Positions 35,477 to 44,722 of a stretch of 64,000 bases of DNA are shown in pieces. The position numbers were made by a program, and so were the translations under genes. The stretch covers positions 22,202 to 86,201 of the forward strand of contig NZ_JAJNAL010000023.1 of assembly GCF_022271405.1 (NCBI RefSeq), written 5' to 3'. How positions within the stretch are numbered: position 1 is the stretch's first letter; every line of letters starts with the position of its first letter. Source of the DNA: Rhodopseudomonas infernalis. GTDB taxonomy: Bacteria; Pseudomonadota; Alphaproteobacteria; Rhizobiales; Xanthobacteraceae. Under the pieces are notes generated by a model. That model had not been told where the DNA came from, did no database searches, and saw only the letters and a list, made by a program, of their open reading frames with translations.

Positions 35477-36973
35477 GTGAGCGGATCCGAGGGACGGCGT
35501 AACATCTGGACAAGCCGCCGCTGGCTGGTGCTGCCGCTGCTCGGCGCGCTGGCGCTTGGCGGCTGCGGCGATTTCCGCCGGTTCGAGACCGCCTCGATCC
35601 CGTCCAGCACCCCGGCGGCGCCGAAGCCGGCGCGGCCGCCGGCCCAGTCTCCCGCCGCCGAACGGGAGCACGAGCGGATCCTCGCCACCTATGGGGGCGC
35701 CTACGACGATCCCAGGCTCGAGGCGCTGATCACCAGCACGGTGGACCGGCTGGTCGCCGCGTCGGACCGGCCCGACCTCACCTACAAGGTGACGATCCTG
35801 AATTCGGGCGCCATCAACGCCTTCGCGCTGCCGACCGGGCAGCTCTACGTCACCCGCGGACTGGTGGCGCTGGCCAGCGATACGTCCGAATTGTCGTCGG
35901 TGCTGTCGCACGAGATGGCGCATGTGCTCGCCAAGCACGCGGCGATCCGCGAGGACCAGGCGCGGCAGGCTGCACTGGTGACGCGCGTCGTCACCGACAT
36001 GGGCAACGATCCCGAACTCACCGCGCTGGCGCTGGCCAAGACCAAGCTGTCGATGGCGAGCTTCTCGCGGCAGCAGGAGCTGGAGGCCGATGGCATCGGC
36101 GTGGGCATCTCGGCACGTGCGCAGTTCGATCCGTTCGGGGCGGCGCGTTTCCTCACCGCGATGGAGCGCAGCGCCGCGCTGAAGGCCGGCCGCAGCGGCG
36201 ATACGAGGTCGCAGGACTTCCTGGCGTCGCATCCGGCGACGCCCGAGCGGGTGCGCAACGCGCAGGCCAACGCGCGGCAATACGCGTCGGCCGAGCAGAC
36301 CGCCAAGGGCGAGCGCGACCGCGAGACCTATCTCAACGCCATCGACAACATCGTCTATGGCGAGGACCCGAGCGAAGGCTTCGTGCGCGGCCGCCGCTTC
36401 CTGCATCCCAAGCTCGGCTTCACCTTCCAGGCGCCCGAGAGCTACACGCTCGACAATACCGCGCAGGCGGTGATCGGCGTGCGCGAGGGCGGCAGCCAGG
36501 CGATGCGCTTCGACGTGGTGCGTGTGCCGGCCGAGCAGTCGCTCGGCGACTACCTCAATTCCGGCTGGATGGAAAACGTCGACAAGAGTTCGACCGAGGA
36601 GCTGAGTATCAACGGCTTCCCGGCCGCCGCGGTGGTGGCGCGCGGCGATCAGTGGCAGTTCAAGGTCTATGCGCTGCGGTTCGGCAGCGACGTCTACCGC
36701 TTCATCTTCGCGACACGGCAGCGCTCGGCCGAGAGCGAGCGCAACGCGCGTGACACGGTGAATTCGTTTCGCCGGCTGACGCTGGACGAGATCCAGGCGG
36801 CGCGGCCGCTGCGCATCAAGGTGATCACCGTGCAACCCGGCGACACCGTCGAGTCGCTGTCGCACCGGATGGCCGGCGTCGACCGCCCGCTCGAGCGCTT
36901 CCGCGTCCTCAACGGCCTCGAAGCCAACGCCACCGTGAAGGCGCGCGACCTGGTGAAGATCGTGGTGGATTGA
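35477..36973 (+). CDS. M48-family zinc metalloprotease, lipoprotein with C-terminal LysM-like domain
   Basis: A 498-residue periplasmic lipoprotein protease. Lipobox LALGGC has its acceptor Cys at residue 30. The zinc motif HEMAH is at 145-149, with the third ligand in QQELEADGIG near residue 206. The C-terminus (ITVQPGDTVESLSHRMAG) is LysM-like and may bind peptidoglycan. This layout matches BepA/YcaL/LoiP-type envelope quality-control proteases. GTG 35477 is the only start giving a proper signal sequence. It shares an operon with the SNase-like gene and ends 20 bp before the convergent NIPSNAP gene. Confidence 0.9.
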   Translation: MSGSEGRRNIWTSRRWLVLPLLGALALGGCGDFRRFETASIPSSTPAAPKPARPPAQSPAAEREHERILATYGGAYDDPRLEALITSTVDRLVAASDRPDLTYKVTILNSGAINAFALPTGQLYVTRGLVALASDTSELSSVLSHEMAHVLAKHAAIREDQARQAALVTRVVTDMGNDPELTALALAKTKLSMASFSRQQELEADGIGVGISARAQFDPFGAARFLTAMERSAALKAGRSGDTRSQDFLASHPATPERVRNAQANARQYASAEQTAKGERDRETYLNAIDNIVYGEDPSEGFVRGRRFLHPKLGFTFQAPESYTLDNTAQAVIGVREGGSQAMRFDVVRVPAEQSLGDYLNSGWMENVDKSSTEELSINGFPAAAVVARGDQWQFKVYALRFGSDVYRFIFATRQRSAESERNARDTVNSFRRLTLDEIQAARPLRIKVITVQPGDTVESLSHRMAGVDRPLERFRVLNGLEANATVKARDLVKIVVD

Positions 36974-36993
36974 CGCGCGATGTCGCTGCGAGC

Positions 36994-37608
36994 TCAGCCG
37001 AGCGGCAACCCCGGTTCGGCGATGGCGATGGTCGAGGATGCCTGTGCGATCTGTTCAGGCCCGCCTTTTGGCGGCCACAGCTTGGCGGCGTAGTGATCGG
37101 CCCGCAGCTTCATGCGTTCGTCGACACCCACGAAGCCCCAGATGTGGGTGATGCGCGGTGGACCATCGAGTGCATACATGTTGATGATGAGGTGGGCCGT
37201 GTAGTCGTGCGCCGGCGCAATCGCTGCCTGCCACCCCGCAAGTGTCGCCGGCAACCCGCCGGGCTTCAGCGTGTAGGTTCTGAATTCGTAGAACCCGCCG
37301 CATTGCCGAGGTCGAACCGGCGGCAGAAACGGAAAGCCGGCGTAGCTATCCATGCTCAATGCGCTCGCTGTTCCGACGCAATTGAATGGGTTGGCGCTGA
37401 GCAGGGCACGGTCACGCTCCTTGCGCAGCTCAGCCTCGGCCTCAAAGCCGCGCAGGATGAGCAATTGCCCGAGCGTGCCGATGTCGCTGCGCCAGATCCC
37501 AAGCACTTCGCCCTTCGCGTCCGGATCGTTCATCCAGACGCGGGCGCCTTGCGACAGCCGCGCGAGCTCGAGAAGGGGACCGGACAGCGTGGTCAGCTCA
37601 TACACCAT
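36994..37608 (-). CDS. NIPSNAP-family protein
   Basis: A 204-residue protein made of two NIPSNAP-like ferredoxin-fold halves. The first begins VYELTTLSGPLLE, the second FYEFRTYTLKPG near residue 106, each with the conserved Tyr-Glu-Leu/Phe-Arg opening. Function is unknown across the family, though some members sit in catabolic operons. There is no signal peptide. It is convergent with the M48 gene. Confidence 0.82.
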   Translation of the reverse strand: MVYELTTLSGPLLELARLSQGARVWMNDPDAKGEVLGIWRSDIGTLGQLLILRGFEAEAELRKERDRALLSANPFNCVGTASALSMDSYAGFPFLPPVRPRQCGGFYEFRTYTLKPGGLPATLAGWQAAIAPAHDYTAHLIINMYALDGPPRITHIWGFVGVDERMKLRADHYAAKLWPPKGGPEQIAQASSTIAIAEPGLPLG

Positions 37609-37725
37609 GAATGCGTTTCCTTCGTCCGCGAACTCCAGGTCGAGCCCGCAAGATCACGGGTAATACCCTGTAGGGCAGCGCGCGGAACGTGCCGAGCAGC
37701 CCATCCGGCTTTCCTATTGAAGACA

Positions 37726-37755
37726 GCAAAAAGGCCCGGCGTTCCGCCGGGCCTT
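37726..37755 (-). terminator. Rho-independent terminator of carD
   Basis: On the minus strand, AAGGCCCGGC pairs with GCCGGGCCTT around a 5-base loop, followed by a T-run (from AAAAA on the plus strand). It lies 43 bp beyond the carD stop. Confidence 0.85.
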
Positions 37756-37797
37756 GAAGTCTCGCGGGCCCGTGACCCTCAAAGCTGATCGCAAGCC

Positions 37798-38877
37798 TTA
37801 CGCGGCTTCATCGGTCACGGTGTCGTCGCTGTCGCCGTCGGCATCACCGTCCGCGTCGGCTTCACCTTCGGCGTCCGCCTTGGCGCCGCGGCGCGGGCTC
37901 TTGGCGAGCTGGCCTTCGACTTCCTTAATGGCTTCGGTCTCGGTCACCTGCTGCACCACGGCGATTTCGCGGGACAGACGGTCGAGCGCCGCTTCATAGA
38001 GCTGGCGCTCGCTGTAGGACTGCTCGGGCTGCGAGTCCGAGCGATACAGATCCCGCACCACTTCGGCGATCGCCACGATGTCGCCGGAGTTGATCTTCGC
38101 TTCGTATTCCTGGGCGCGGCGCGACCACATCGTGCGCTTGACGCGGGCGCGGCCCTTCAGGGTCTCCAGCGCCTTCTTCACCAGCGCCGGGTCCGACAGC
38201 TTGCGCATGCCGACATTGGCGACCTTGGCGGTCGGCACCCGCAACGTCATCTTGTCCTTGATGAAGTTGATGACGAACAGTTCGAGCTTGGCGCCCGCGA
38301 TTTCCTGCTCCTCGATCGCCAGGATCTGGCCGACGCCATGCGCCGGATAGACCACGAACTCGTTGGCCTTGAAGCCCTGGCGCTGGGTCACGGCCTTTTT
38401 CGGCTCCTCGACCTTCGGGGCCGCTGCCGGTTTGGCAGCCACCGGCTTCACCTCCGGCTTCGCAGCAGCCTTCGGCGCGGCAGCGACCGGAGCCTTGGCG
38501 GCGGGCTTAGCGGCAGGTTTGGCGGAGGCAGCCTTGGAGACGGTCGCCGCAACGTCGGGTTTCGCAGTCTTGGATGGCATTGCACTTCTTTTGGTTTTCG
38601 AGGACTTGAGGGACGTTACCGAAGAGGCCGAAGCCTTTCCGGCGGAACCCTTAGCGGTTGCGACCTTGGCGGCGCTCGCTTTTGCGCTCGGCGCCTTGGC
38701 GGCCAGTGACTTCGAAACCGAAGTCTTCGATTGTGAGGGCTTCGACACCGAAGCCTTTGAAATCGTCGATTTGGAGCCCGCGGTCTTGGTGGTCCGGGCG
38801 TCCTTTGATGCACGGGATCGGCTATTGGTTGCGCTGCGGCTGCCAGCGTGCTTGGCACCCTTCGAGGAAGCACTCAT
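37798..38877 (-). CDS. carD: CarD-family transcriptional regulator with long basic N-terminal tail
   Basis: CarD binds RNA polymerase beta through a Tudor-like domain and stabilises the open complex. The CarD core starts near residue 163 (TQRQGFKANEFVVYPAHGVG) and continues through the helical DNA-contact domain (KRTMWSRRAQEYEAK). The end is a short acidic tail rich in Asp/Glu. Before the core lies a 160-residue Lys/Ala/Ser/Pro-rich tail like histone H1. An internal ATG at 38580 (residue 100) has AAGAAG upstream and may be the real start, giving 259 residues; the ATG at 38877 has no good ribosome site, but the low-complexity coding pattern continues up to it. Followed by a strong terminator. 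Confidence 0.88.
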   Translation of the reverse strand: MSASSKGAKHAGSRSATNSRSRASKDARTTKTAGSKSTISKASVSKPSQSKTSVSKSLAAKAPSAKASAAKVATAKGSAGKASASSVTSLKSSKTKRSAMPSKTAKPDVAATVSKAASAKPAAKPAAKAPVAAAPKAAAKPEVKPVAAKPAAAPKVEEPKKAVTQRQGFKANEFVVYPAHGVGQILAIEEQEIAGAKLELFVINFIKDKMTLRVPTAKVANVGMRKLSDPALVKKALETLKGRARVKRTMWSRRAQEYEAKINSGDIVAIAEVVRDLYRSDSQPEQSYSERQLYEAALDRLSREIAVVQQVTETEAIKEVEGQLAKSPRRGAKADAEGEADADGDADGDSDDTVTDEAA

Positions 38878-38994
38878 TTTACGCGTTTTCTGTGACACAG
38901 CCTGCGCGTGGAACCGCCACGCCCCTGTTGGTTGTTCTTGACGGGATCCCTTCCCGGCCGCAAAAACGGCATGCCGAGTGTGTAGAATGTGCCA

Positions 38995-39022
38995 AATATA
39001 GCACATTTCCCGCAAAAATCAA
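38995..39022 (-). promoter_or_regulatory. Candidate carD promoter overlapped by an inverted repeat
   Basis: On the minus strand, TTGATT (39022-39017) and TATATT (39000-38995) are 16 bp apart, a reasonable sigma-70-type pair about 115 bp upstream of the ATG at 38877. The inverted repeat AATGTGC-8-GCACATT (38986-39007) spans the -10 box and could be an operator. Confidence 0.4.
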
Positions 39023-39138
39023 TGATTTATGACGAATCGCGCCCGGTGCCGATGCGGCGCCGGGCGGACTGATCATCAACAGGGTTAAGCAGGGTCTGAG
39101 AATCGCGTCCGCGGCGAGCGGGACGAGAGGCGTCAGCC

Positions 39139-39477
39139 TTAGTCGCCGGTACCGGGCTCCTTCGAGAAGAACTTCTCGAGCTTGCCTTCCATGCCGTCGA
39201 ACTGCTTGGCTTCGTCGGGCGCGTCTTTCTTCTGGGTCAGGTTCGGCCAGGACTTGGCGTATTCCGAATTCAGCTCGAGCCACTTCTCGAGACCCGGCTC
39301 GGTGTCGGGCTTGATCGCGTCGGCCGGGCACTCGGGCTCGCACACGCCGCAGTCGATGCATTCGTCCGGATGGATGACGAGCATGTTCTCGCCCTCGTAG
39401 AAGCAATCCACGGGGCAGACTTCAACGCAATCGGTGTATTTGCACTTGATGCAGTTTTCAGTGACGACGTAAGTCAT
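39139..39477 (-). CDS. fdxA: Seven-iron ferredoxin FdxA
   Basis: A 112-residue ferredoxin with one 3Fe-4S and one 4Fe-4S cluster. The cysteine pattern [17 protein letters not shown] followed by [12 protein letters not shown] is that of FdxA, with an internal non-cysteine position in the first motif as in 7Fe types. It is cytoplasmic and carries electrons at low potential. The ATG at 39477 starts the canonical [10 protein letters not shown] sequence. It lies downstream of the S4 and helicase genes on the same strand and upstream of carD, an order I recall as conserved in alphaproteobacteria. Confidence 0.95.
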   Translation of the reverse strand: MTYVVTENCIKCKYTDCVEVCPVDCFYEGENMLVIHPDECIDCGVCEPECPADAIKPDTEPGLEKWLELNSEYAKSWPNLTQKKDAPDEAKQFDGMEGKLEKFFSKEPGTGD

Positions 39478-39551
39478 CCGAAGCTCCGGAACGGTTCTAA
39501 TTTTGAGTGTTTGCGTACCGCAGGTGTCCCACAGCCGCAAGATGAAGATGC

Positions 39552-39821
39552 CTAGTCCCGTGGCACTTCGAGATCGGCATAAAGTCCAGTAACAGAGCCC
39601 GCGTCACCGCGGCGCTCGGCAAATCCAATCACCTTCAGTACGCGCACGCCACGATCCAGCGCAATCGTCACGACGTCTCCGGGCTTGATCGCATGTCCGG
39701 GCGACCGTTCGCGCGCGCCGTTGATCCGGACATGGCCGCTTTCCACCAAGGCGGCCGCTGTGGCGCGGGCTTTCACCACCCGCGCATGCCACAGCCATTT
39801 GTCGAGACGCTGCCGCTCCAC
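39552..39821 (-). CDS. S4-domain RNA-binding protein (Hsp15/HslR-like)
   Basis: An 89-residue protein consisting of one S4 RNA-binding domain ([31 protein letters not shown] at the N-terminus), like Hsp15, which rescues stalled 50S subunits carrying nascent chains. Length and motif agree with the family. It is 39 bp downstream of the Suv3-like helicase gene and probably co-transcribed with it, giving an RNA-metabolism pair. Confidence 0.9.
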   Translation of the reverse strand: MERQRLDKWLWHARVVKARATAAALVESGHVRINGARERSPGHAIKPGDVVTIALDRGVRVLKVIGFAERRGDAGSVTGLYADLEVPRD

Positions 39822-39860
39822 CTGACACCCAAGATCGGCCGCGCGGGCGCGCGGCGAAAC

Positions 39861-42800
39861 TCAGTCCTTGCGGCCGCCGGAGAGCTGCTCCTTGAGCGCA
39901 GCGAGTTTGGCGAACGGTGAGTTCGGATCGATCGGCCGATCGCGCTCGCGCGGCGGCGCGCTGGAATGCACCTGCCGGTGCGATCCGCCGCCCTGATTGT
40001 CGCGACCCTTGCCGCCCTTGTCGGAGAACTTGTCGCGGCCCTTGAAGCGCTCGCGCGGCGGACGGCCTTCGCCCTGCGCCTCACGACGCGGAGCACCCTC
40101 GCCGTCGCGGCGGTCTCGGCGGAAGTCCCCCTTGCCGCGGCGATTGCCCTGATCCGGCCGGTCCTGACGCGCGCCGGCTTCGCCGTCGGCATTCGCCTGA
40201 CCGCCCTGGCCCTGCTGCGAGCGGTTATTCGGACGCTTGTTACGATCGTGACGCGGGCGATGCTCATCCGAGCGGCCGCCCGGACGCCAGACTTCGACCA
40301 GATCCGGCTGCGGCTTGGCAGCTTCGGCGGCAGGTGCCGCTTCGGCGCTGGTCGCCTCAACAGCCGGCGCATCGGCAGTCGCCGTCTCGGTGGGAGCTTC
40401 GGTTGCGACCTCTGCTGCCGAAGACTCGGTCGCAGCGCCCTCGCCAGCCGGCGCCTCGGCTTCGGTCTGCGCCGCAGTCCCGGCCGAGCTGTCCTCGGCA
40501 GGCGCGGCTTCGGTCGGCTCGGCCGCCGCAGTCTCCTGGGCAACCGGCTCGGTCGGCGCTTCGGCCTGATCGGCAGAAGCAGCGTCCAGAGCCGCTTCCG
40601 GCGCCTCGGGGGTCGCCACCGACTCGAACGCGATCGCGCCGGCCAGAATGGCGTGGTCTTCGGCCGACAGCGTGGTGTCGGCGGCGGGTGTGGCCTCGGC
40701 TGCGGAGGCAGCTTCGGCCTGCGACGGCTGCGGCGTGGGAGCCTGCGGCAGCGGCGGCCGCTTTTCCATGCGATAGCCGAGCGCCTTCAGGATGGAGGCG
40801 AAGTCTTCGCCGGCCGAACCGGTCAGCGACGTCATCGCCTGCGTCACCACGAAGCTGCGGCCGTCGAACGCGCCAGCCGGCTTCTCTCCGGGCGCGCCTT
40901 CACGCCAGGCCAAGGCCGGGCGGATCAGGTCGGCCAAGCGCTCGAGAATATCGACGCGCACGGCGCGCTCGCCACACAGCTTGTAGCCGAGCGTCCGATA
41001 GGCGTCGCGATCCAGCGCCTTGTCGATCGGAAACGAGGTGCGGCCGCTGCTGGCCAGATGCTGCGCGCCAGACAGCGCCGACATATCGACATTGTCGAGT
41101 TTCTGCGCCCAGAGCAGCGACGCCAGCGCGCGCGCCGCCGGCTTCAGCAGCGACGGGATGTAGATGTGATAGGCGCCGAACCGCACGCCGTATTTGCGCA
41201 GCGTGGCGCGCGACGGCTGGTCGAGGTCCTTCATCTCGGACGCGATCTTGCTGCGCTCGATCACGCCCAGCGACTCGATCAATTGAAACGCGATGCCGCG
41301 GCCGATGCCGGTGATGTCCTCGGCCTTGCCGAGTTCGAACAGCGGCCCGAGGATCTTCTCGATGTGGGTCTTGAGCCAGAGATCGAGCCGGGTCTGCACG
41401 GCTTCGCGCGCCGCGCCGGCCAGACGATCGTCGGCGATGATGCGCAGCCGCGGCCGCAGCACGTCGTCGGAGCCGACCAGCCGCGCCACTGCGTCGCCGG
41501 TCCAGCGCACGAGGCCTTCCGAGGTCAGCACGAACTGCTCGTCGGGCGCGCCCGAAAGCTTCTCGGCGCGGGAGTCGATCTCGCCGGCCAGGGCCTTCTG
41601 CGCGGTCGCCTGCAAGGCCTTCGCATCGGATCCCGCTTCCGCCGCATCAGGGGCGAACGTAAACCCGTCGAGACGACCGATCACATGTCCTTCGACGATG
41701 ACCTCGCCGGTCTTACCAATTTCCGTATTCAACATCGTGTTTTCCCGCAGGCGGCGCATCAATACACTGGTCCGACGATCTACGAAACGTTCCGTAAGCC
41801 GTTCATGCAGCGCATCTGACAATTTATTTTCGATGTCGCGCGAAATGCCTTGCCAGTGTTCAGGATCGGCCAGCCAGTCGGTCCGGTTGGCGACGAAAGT
41901 CCATGTCCGGATCTGGGCGATCCGCGCCGAAAGCGTATCGATGCCGCCATCGATCCGGTCCGCCTGGTCGACCTGCGCGGCGAACCATTCATCCGGAATC
42001 CGCCCCTTCCGCATCAGAAAGCGGTACAGAGTCGTCACCAATTCGGCGTGGGCCGCGGGTGCGATCTTGCGATAATCCGGGACCTGACAGACCTCCCATA
42101 GCCGCTCCACGGCGGCGGCGCCATGCGCCATGTCGCGCATTTCGCCGTCGCGGGCGACGTGCTCGAGCACCCGCAGGTCCTCGGCGACCGGCGCGCGGGT
42201 CAGCCCCTCCTGCCGCGGCGCTTCCGCCAGCGACACCTGCAGGGCGCTGACCGAGCTGAAATTCAGCGCGGAATTGCGCCATTGCAGCATCTTCACCGGC
42301 TCGAAGCTGTGGTTCTGCAGGGCGTTGACCAGTTCGGGCTCGAATGGCGCGCAGCGCCCGGTGGTGCCGAATGTGCCGTCGCGGGTGGCGCGGCCGGCGC
42401 GGCCGGCGATCTGGCTGAACTCCGAGGGCGTCAGTCGGCGAAACTGATAGCCGTCGAATTTGCGATCCGACGCGAACGCGACGTGATCGACATCGAGATT
42501 GAGACCCATGCCGATCGCATCGGTGGCGACCAGATAATCGACGTCGCCGGACTGAAACATCGCCACCTGGGCGTTGCGGGTGCGCGGCGACAGCGAGCCG
42601 AGCACCACCGCGGCGCCGCCATGCTGCCGCTTGATCAGTTCGGCGATGGCGTAAACTTCGTCGGCCGAGAACGCCACGATCGCGGTCCGCCGCGGCTGCC
42701 GCGTCAGCTTGCGGTCGCCGGCGAATTCGAGCTGCGACAGCCGCGGCCGGGTGACGATGCTGACGCCGGGCAGCAGCCGCTCGATGATCGGCCGCATCGT

Positions 42801-43217
42801 CGCGGCGCCGAGCAGCAGCGTTTCGTCGCGGCCGCGCCGGTGCAGGATACGATCGGTGAAGACATGGCCGCGCTCGAGATCGGCCGCGATCTGGATTTCG
42901 TCGACGGCCAGAAACGACACGTCGAGATCGCGCGGCATCGCCTCGACGGTCGAGACCCAGAACCGCGCCTTGGGCGGCTTGATCTTCTCCTCGCCGGTGA
43001 CCAGCGCCACCGCGCCCTCGCCGACCCGGTCGACGACCTTGTTGTAGACCTCGCGTGCCAAGAGCCGCAGCGGCAAGCCGATCAACCCGGACGGATGCGC
43101 CACCATCCGTTCGATCGCCAGATGGGTCTTGCCGGTGTTGGTCGGACCGAGCACCGCGGTGACGCCGGCGCCGGGCGCCCGGTCATTGGTAAACGGCGCG
43201 GAAAACCTGGTGGGCAT
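39861..43217 (-). CDS. Suv3-like DExH RNA/DNA helicase with long disordered tail
   Basis: An 1118-residue superfamily 2 helicase of the mitochondrial SUV3 type. Walker A GPTNTGKT is at residues 24-31, the DEIQ-box near 107, then SLSPRTRNAQ, the ATDAIGMGLN motif V and QIAGRAGR motif VI. A C-terminal SUV3 region follows to about residue 830. The remaining ~280 residues are first Ala/Glu/Pro-rich and acidic, then Arg/Gly-rich (RRGKGDFRRDRRDGEG-type), which suggests RNA or partner binding. SUV3 in mitochondria works with PNPase in RNA decay, so a similar role is plausible here. The S4-domain gene follows. Confidence 0.9.
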   Translation of the reverse strand: MPTRFSAPFTNDRAPGAGVTAVLGPTNTGKTHLAIERMVAHPSGLIGLPLRLLAREVYNKVVDRVGEGAVALVTGEEKIKPPKARFWVSTVEAMPRDLDVSFLAVDEIQIAADLERGHVFTDRILHRRGRDETLLLGAATMRPIIERLLPGVSIVTRPRLSQLEFAGDRKLTRQPRRTAIVAFSADEVYAIAELIKRQHGGAAVVLGSLSPRTRNAQVAMFQSGDVDYLVATDAIGMGLNLDVDHVAFASDRKFDGYQFRRLTPSEFSQIAGRAGRATRDGTFGTTGRCAPFEPELVNALQNHSFEPVKMLQWRNSALNFSSVSALQVSLAEAPRQEGLTRAPVAEDLRVLEHVARDGEMRDMAHGAAAVERLWEVCQVPDYRKIAPAAHAELVTTLYRFLMRKGRIPDEWFAAQVDQADRIDGGIDTLSARIAQIRTWTFVANRTDWLADPEHWQGISRDIENKLSDALHERLTERFVDRRTSVLMRRLRENTMLNTEIGKTGEVIVEGHVIGRLDGFTFAPDAAEAGSDAKALQATAQKALAGEIDSRAEKLSGAPDEQFVLTSEGLVRWTGDAVARLVGSDDVLRPRLRIIADDRLAGAAREAVQTRLDLWLKTHIEKILGPLFELGKAEDITGIGRGIAFQLIESLGVIERSKIASEMKDLDQPSRATLRKYGVRFGAYHIYIPSLLKPAARALASLLWAQKLDNVDMSALSGAQHLASSGRTSFPIDKALDRDAYRTLGYKLCGERAVRVDILERLADLIRPALAWREGAPGEKPAGAFDGRSFVVTQAMTSLTGSAGEDFASILKALGYRMEKRPPLPQAPTPQPSQAEAASAAEATPAADTTLSAEDHAILAGAIAFESVATPEAPEAALDAASADQAEAPTEPVAQETAAAEPTEAAPAEDSSAGTAAQTEAEAPAGEGAATESSAAEVATEAPTETATADAPAVEATSAEAAPAAEAAKPQPDLVEVWRPGGRSDEHRPRHDRNKRPNNRSQQGQGGQANADGEAGARQDRPDQGNRRGKGDFRRDRRDGEGAPRREAQGEGRPPRERFKGRDKFSDKGGKGRDNQGGGSHRQVHSSAPPRERDRPIDPNSPFAKLAALKEQLSGGRKD

Positions 43218-43528
43218 TTTGGGTGTATTTCTGCATGGGTGCGGTCAGAGATGTGTCACATTGCGACGCCGCAGCGCACGCCAGTTAAGGTGTAGAACGA
43301 GTCTGGAACGAAACGCGGCCGAATCGCAGACTCGCCGGGTCCAGCTTCGCTCCGTCGCAACATCTCGCGTTGCGCGAGACTTTTCCCACCAGATCAGGGG
43401 TCGATCGCAAGATCAACGCCTTGGAACGCGGTAGTCGCCGTCGCAGTCATGCGTTCTGTGATTCCGGCCGGAGTCAACTGGATTCGAACGAGCCGCGGTC
43501 ACGCCCGTCGGCGCGAGCGATCGATGGT

Positions 43529-44413
43529 CTATTGGGTCCGCAACGCCGATTTCGGCGGGGTGGCGGTGGTGACGAACTGCGTCGCCTGCAGCACCGCGTT
43601 GCCGAGCGGCGTCGGGATCTTGAGGCGGAACGGCACCAGCACCCTCGTGCCCGCGATCGGTGCCAGCCAGACTTCCATATTGCGCTGTTCGATCAGGTAT
43701 TTGATCGCTGCGCGGTCGGGAATATAGCCGGAAATCGGGGTGAAGTAGATGCCGCAGACCAGCGCCGGACCCTGATAGCCCTTTTCGGCTTTGACCATCT
43801 CGGTGCGCTTGTATTCGAGCCGCAGGTCGTAGCGCATGCGGCCGTCGAAGATCGGCGTCGTCACCCGGCAGGAGTCGGCCGTCATCGGGTCGGCGGTGCC
43901 GGCCACGCGCAGAAACGAGCCGGTCATCGGATCGATTACGCCGCGCCGATGCGCGTCGGTCACCGGAATCCGGTCCGGATCCACCGGCGGCTCCGGCTCG
44001 ATCGACGATTCCTTGACGCTGCCGTTCGCCAGCGAGATCCGGACCATCTCGGTCTTTTTGGCGCTGGTGGTGGAGGCCATGTAGTTCATCGGCACGAACT
44101 GGCCGTTGACGATGCGGCCCTGCGCCTCGCCGCTGCCATGGCCGCGGGAGAAGGCCTGCATCACGCCCGACGTCGCGCCATTGGCGGCCGCCGCATAGCC
44201 GTCACCGGTGATCTCGATTACCCAGGTGCCCTTGCCGACCTCGATCCCGGCCAGCGTCGCCTCGTAACGGGCATCCAGCTTGCCCTGGGCACTGGCAGTG
44301 CCGGGAAGCGCCAGCACCAGCGTGGACAACGCCAGCATCCCGGCGAAAAATCCCGGCCGCCGCGGCGAAGCGCCCGGCTGCCGACGAAGGCGATTGCTGA
44401 CGGAAATGTTCAC
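43529..44413 (-). CDS. DUF3108 periplasmic protein
   Basis: A 294-residue exported protein of the DUF3108 family, function unknown. The signal peptide runs to about residue 43 (LALPGTASAQG). The remainder is beta-rich, with the conserved YEATLAGIEVGKG opening and LEYKRTEMVKAEKGYQGPALVCGIYF block. GTG 44413 is used; AGGA lies upstream. It is divergent from rpmB and separated from the helicase by a ~310-bp stretch (43218-43528) in which I see no gene or clear signal. Confidence 0.82.
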   Translation of the reverse strand: MNISVSNRLRRQPGASPRRPGFFAGMLALSTLVLALPGTASAQGKLDARYEATLAGIEVGKGTWVIEITGDGYAAAANGATSGVMQAFSRGHGSGEAQGRIVNGQFVPMNYMASTTSAKKTEMVRISLANGSVKESSIEPEPPVDPDRIPVTDAHRRGVIDPMTGSFLRVAGTADPMTADSCRVTTPIFDGRMRYDLRLEYKRTEMVKAEKGYQGPALVCGIYFTPISGYIPDRAAIKYLIEQRNMEVWLAPIAGTRVLVPFRLKIPTPLGNAVLQATQFVTTATPPKSALRTQ

Positions 44414-44614
44414 TCAGGTCGTCCTGCCTGGCGGCCGCGGCACGCCGTTCAACGGTCTGCGATCGACGGCCGATCCAATTCCCCGGTTTCGGAACCGAAT
44501 GCGTCGTTTATATGATGGTAGATTGTTGATCCGGCGCGGGTAATCAATGACCCGGGCAGGGCATTTCGGGGTTCCAGCCGGTCGGCAAAATACCGCATCG
44601 GAGGCTGCTCTGGG

Positions 44615-44643
44615 TTGACGCTGGACGCGAGCCCGACTATAGG
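44615..44643 (+). promoter_or_regulatory. Strong sigma-70-type promoter for rpmB
   Basis: TTGACG (44615-44620) and TATAGG (44638-44643) are separated by exactly 17 bp, close to the alphaproteobacterial housekeeping consensus. Transcription would start near 44650, about 75 nt before the rpmB ATG. The remainder of the 309-bp gap 44414-44722 shows only the leader hairpin. Confidence 0.7.
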
Positions 44644-44674
44644 TCCGCGGTTCCTGAAATGGACGTCGATAGAA

Positions 44675-44705
44675 CCCCCGCGCCTGCCAGTGGGCAGGCG
44701 GGGAT
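44675..44705 (+). promoter_or_regulatory. Hairpin in the rpmB leader
   Basis: CGCCTGCC and GGCAGGCG pair around a 4-base loop, with flanking CCCC/GGGG extending the stem, and end a few bases before the AAAGGA ribosome site (44709-44714). The sequence resembles the ends of intergenic repeat elements, so it may be a captured repeat or a real leader structure. Confidence 0.45.
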
Positions 44706-44722
44706 GACAAAGGATTTTCGCC

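Noticed and set aside
39966..41819. 617-codon plus-strand frame over the helicase tail
   Set aside because: It is a shadow of the low-complexity C-terminus of the Suv3-like helicase, with no domain or ribosome site.
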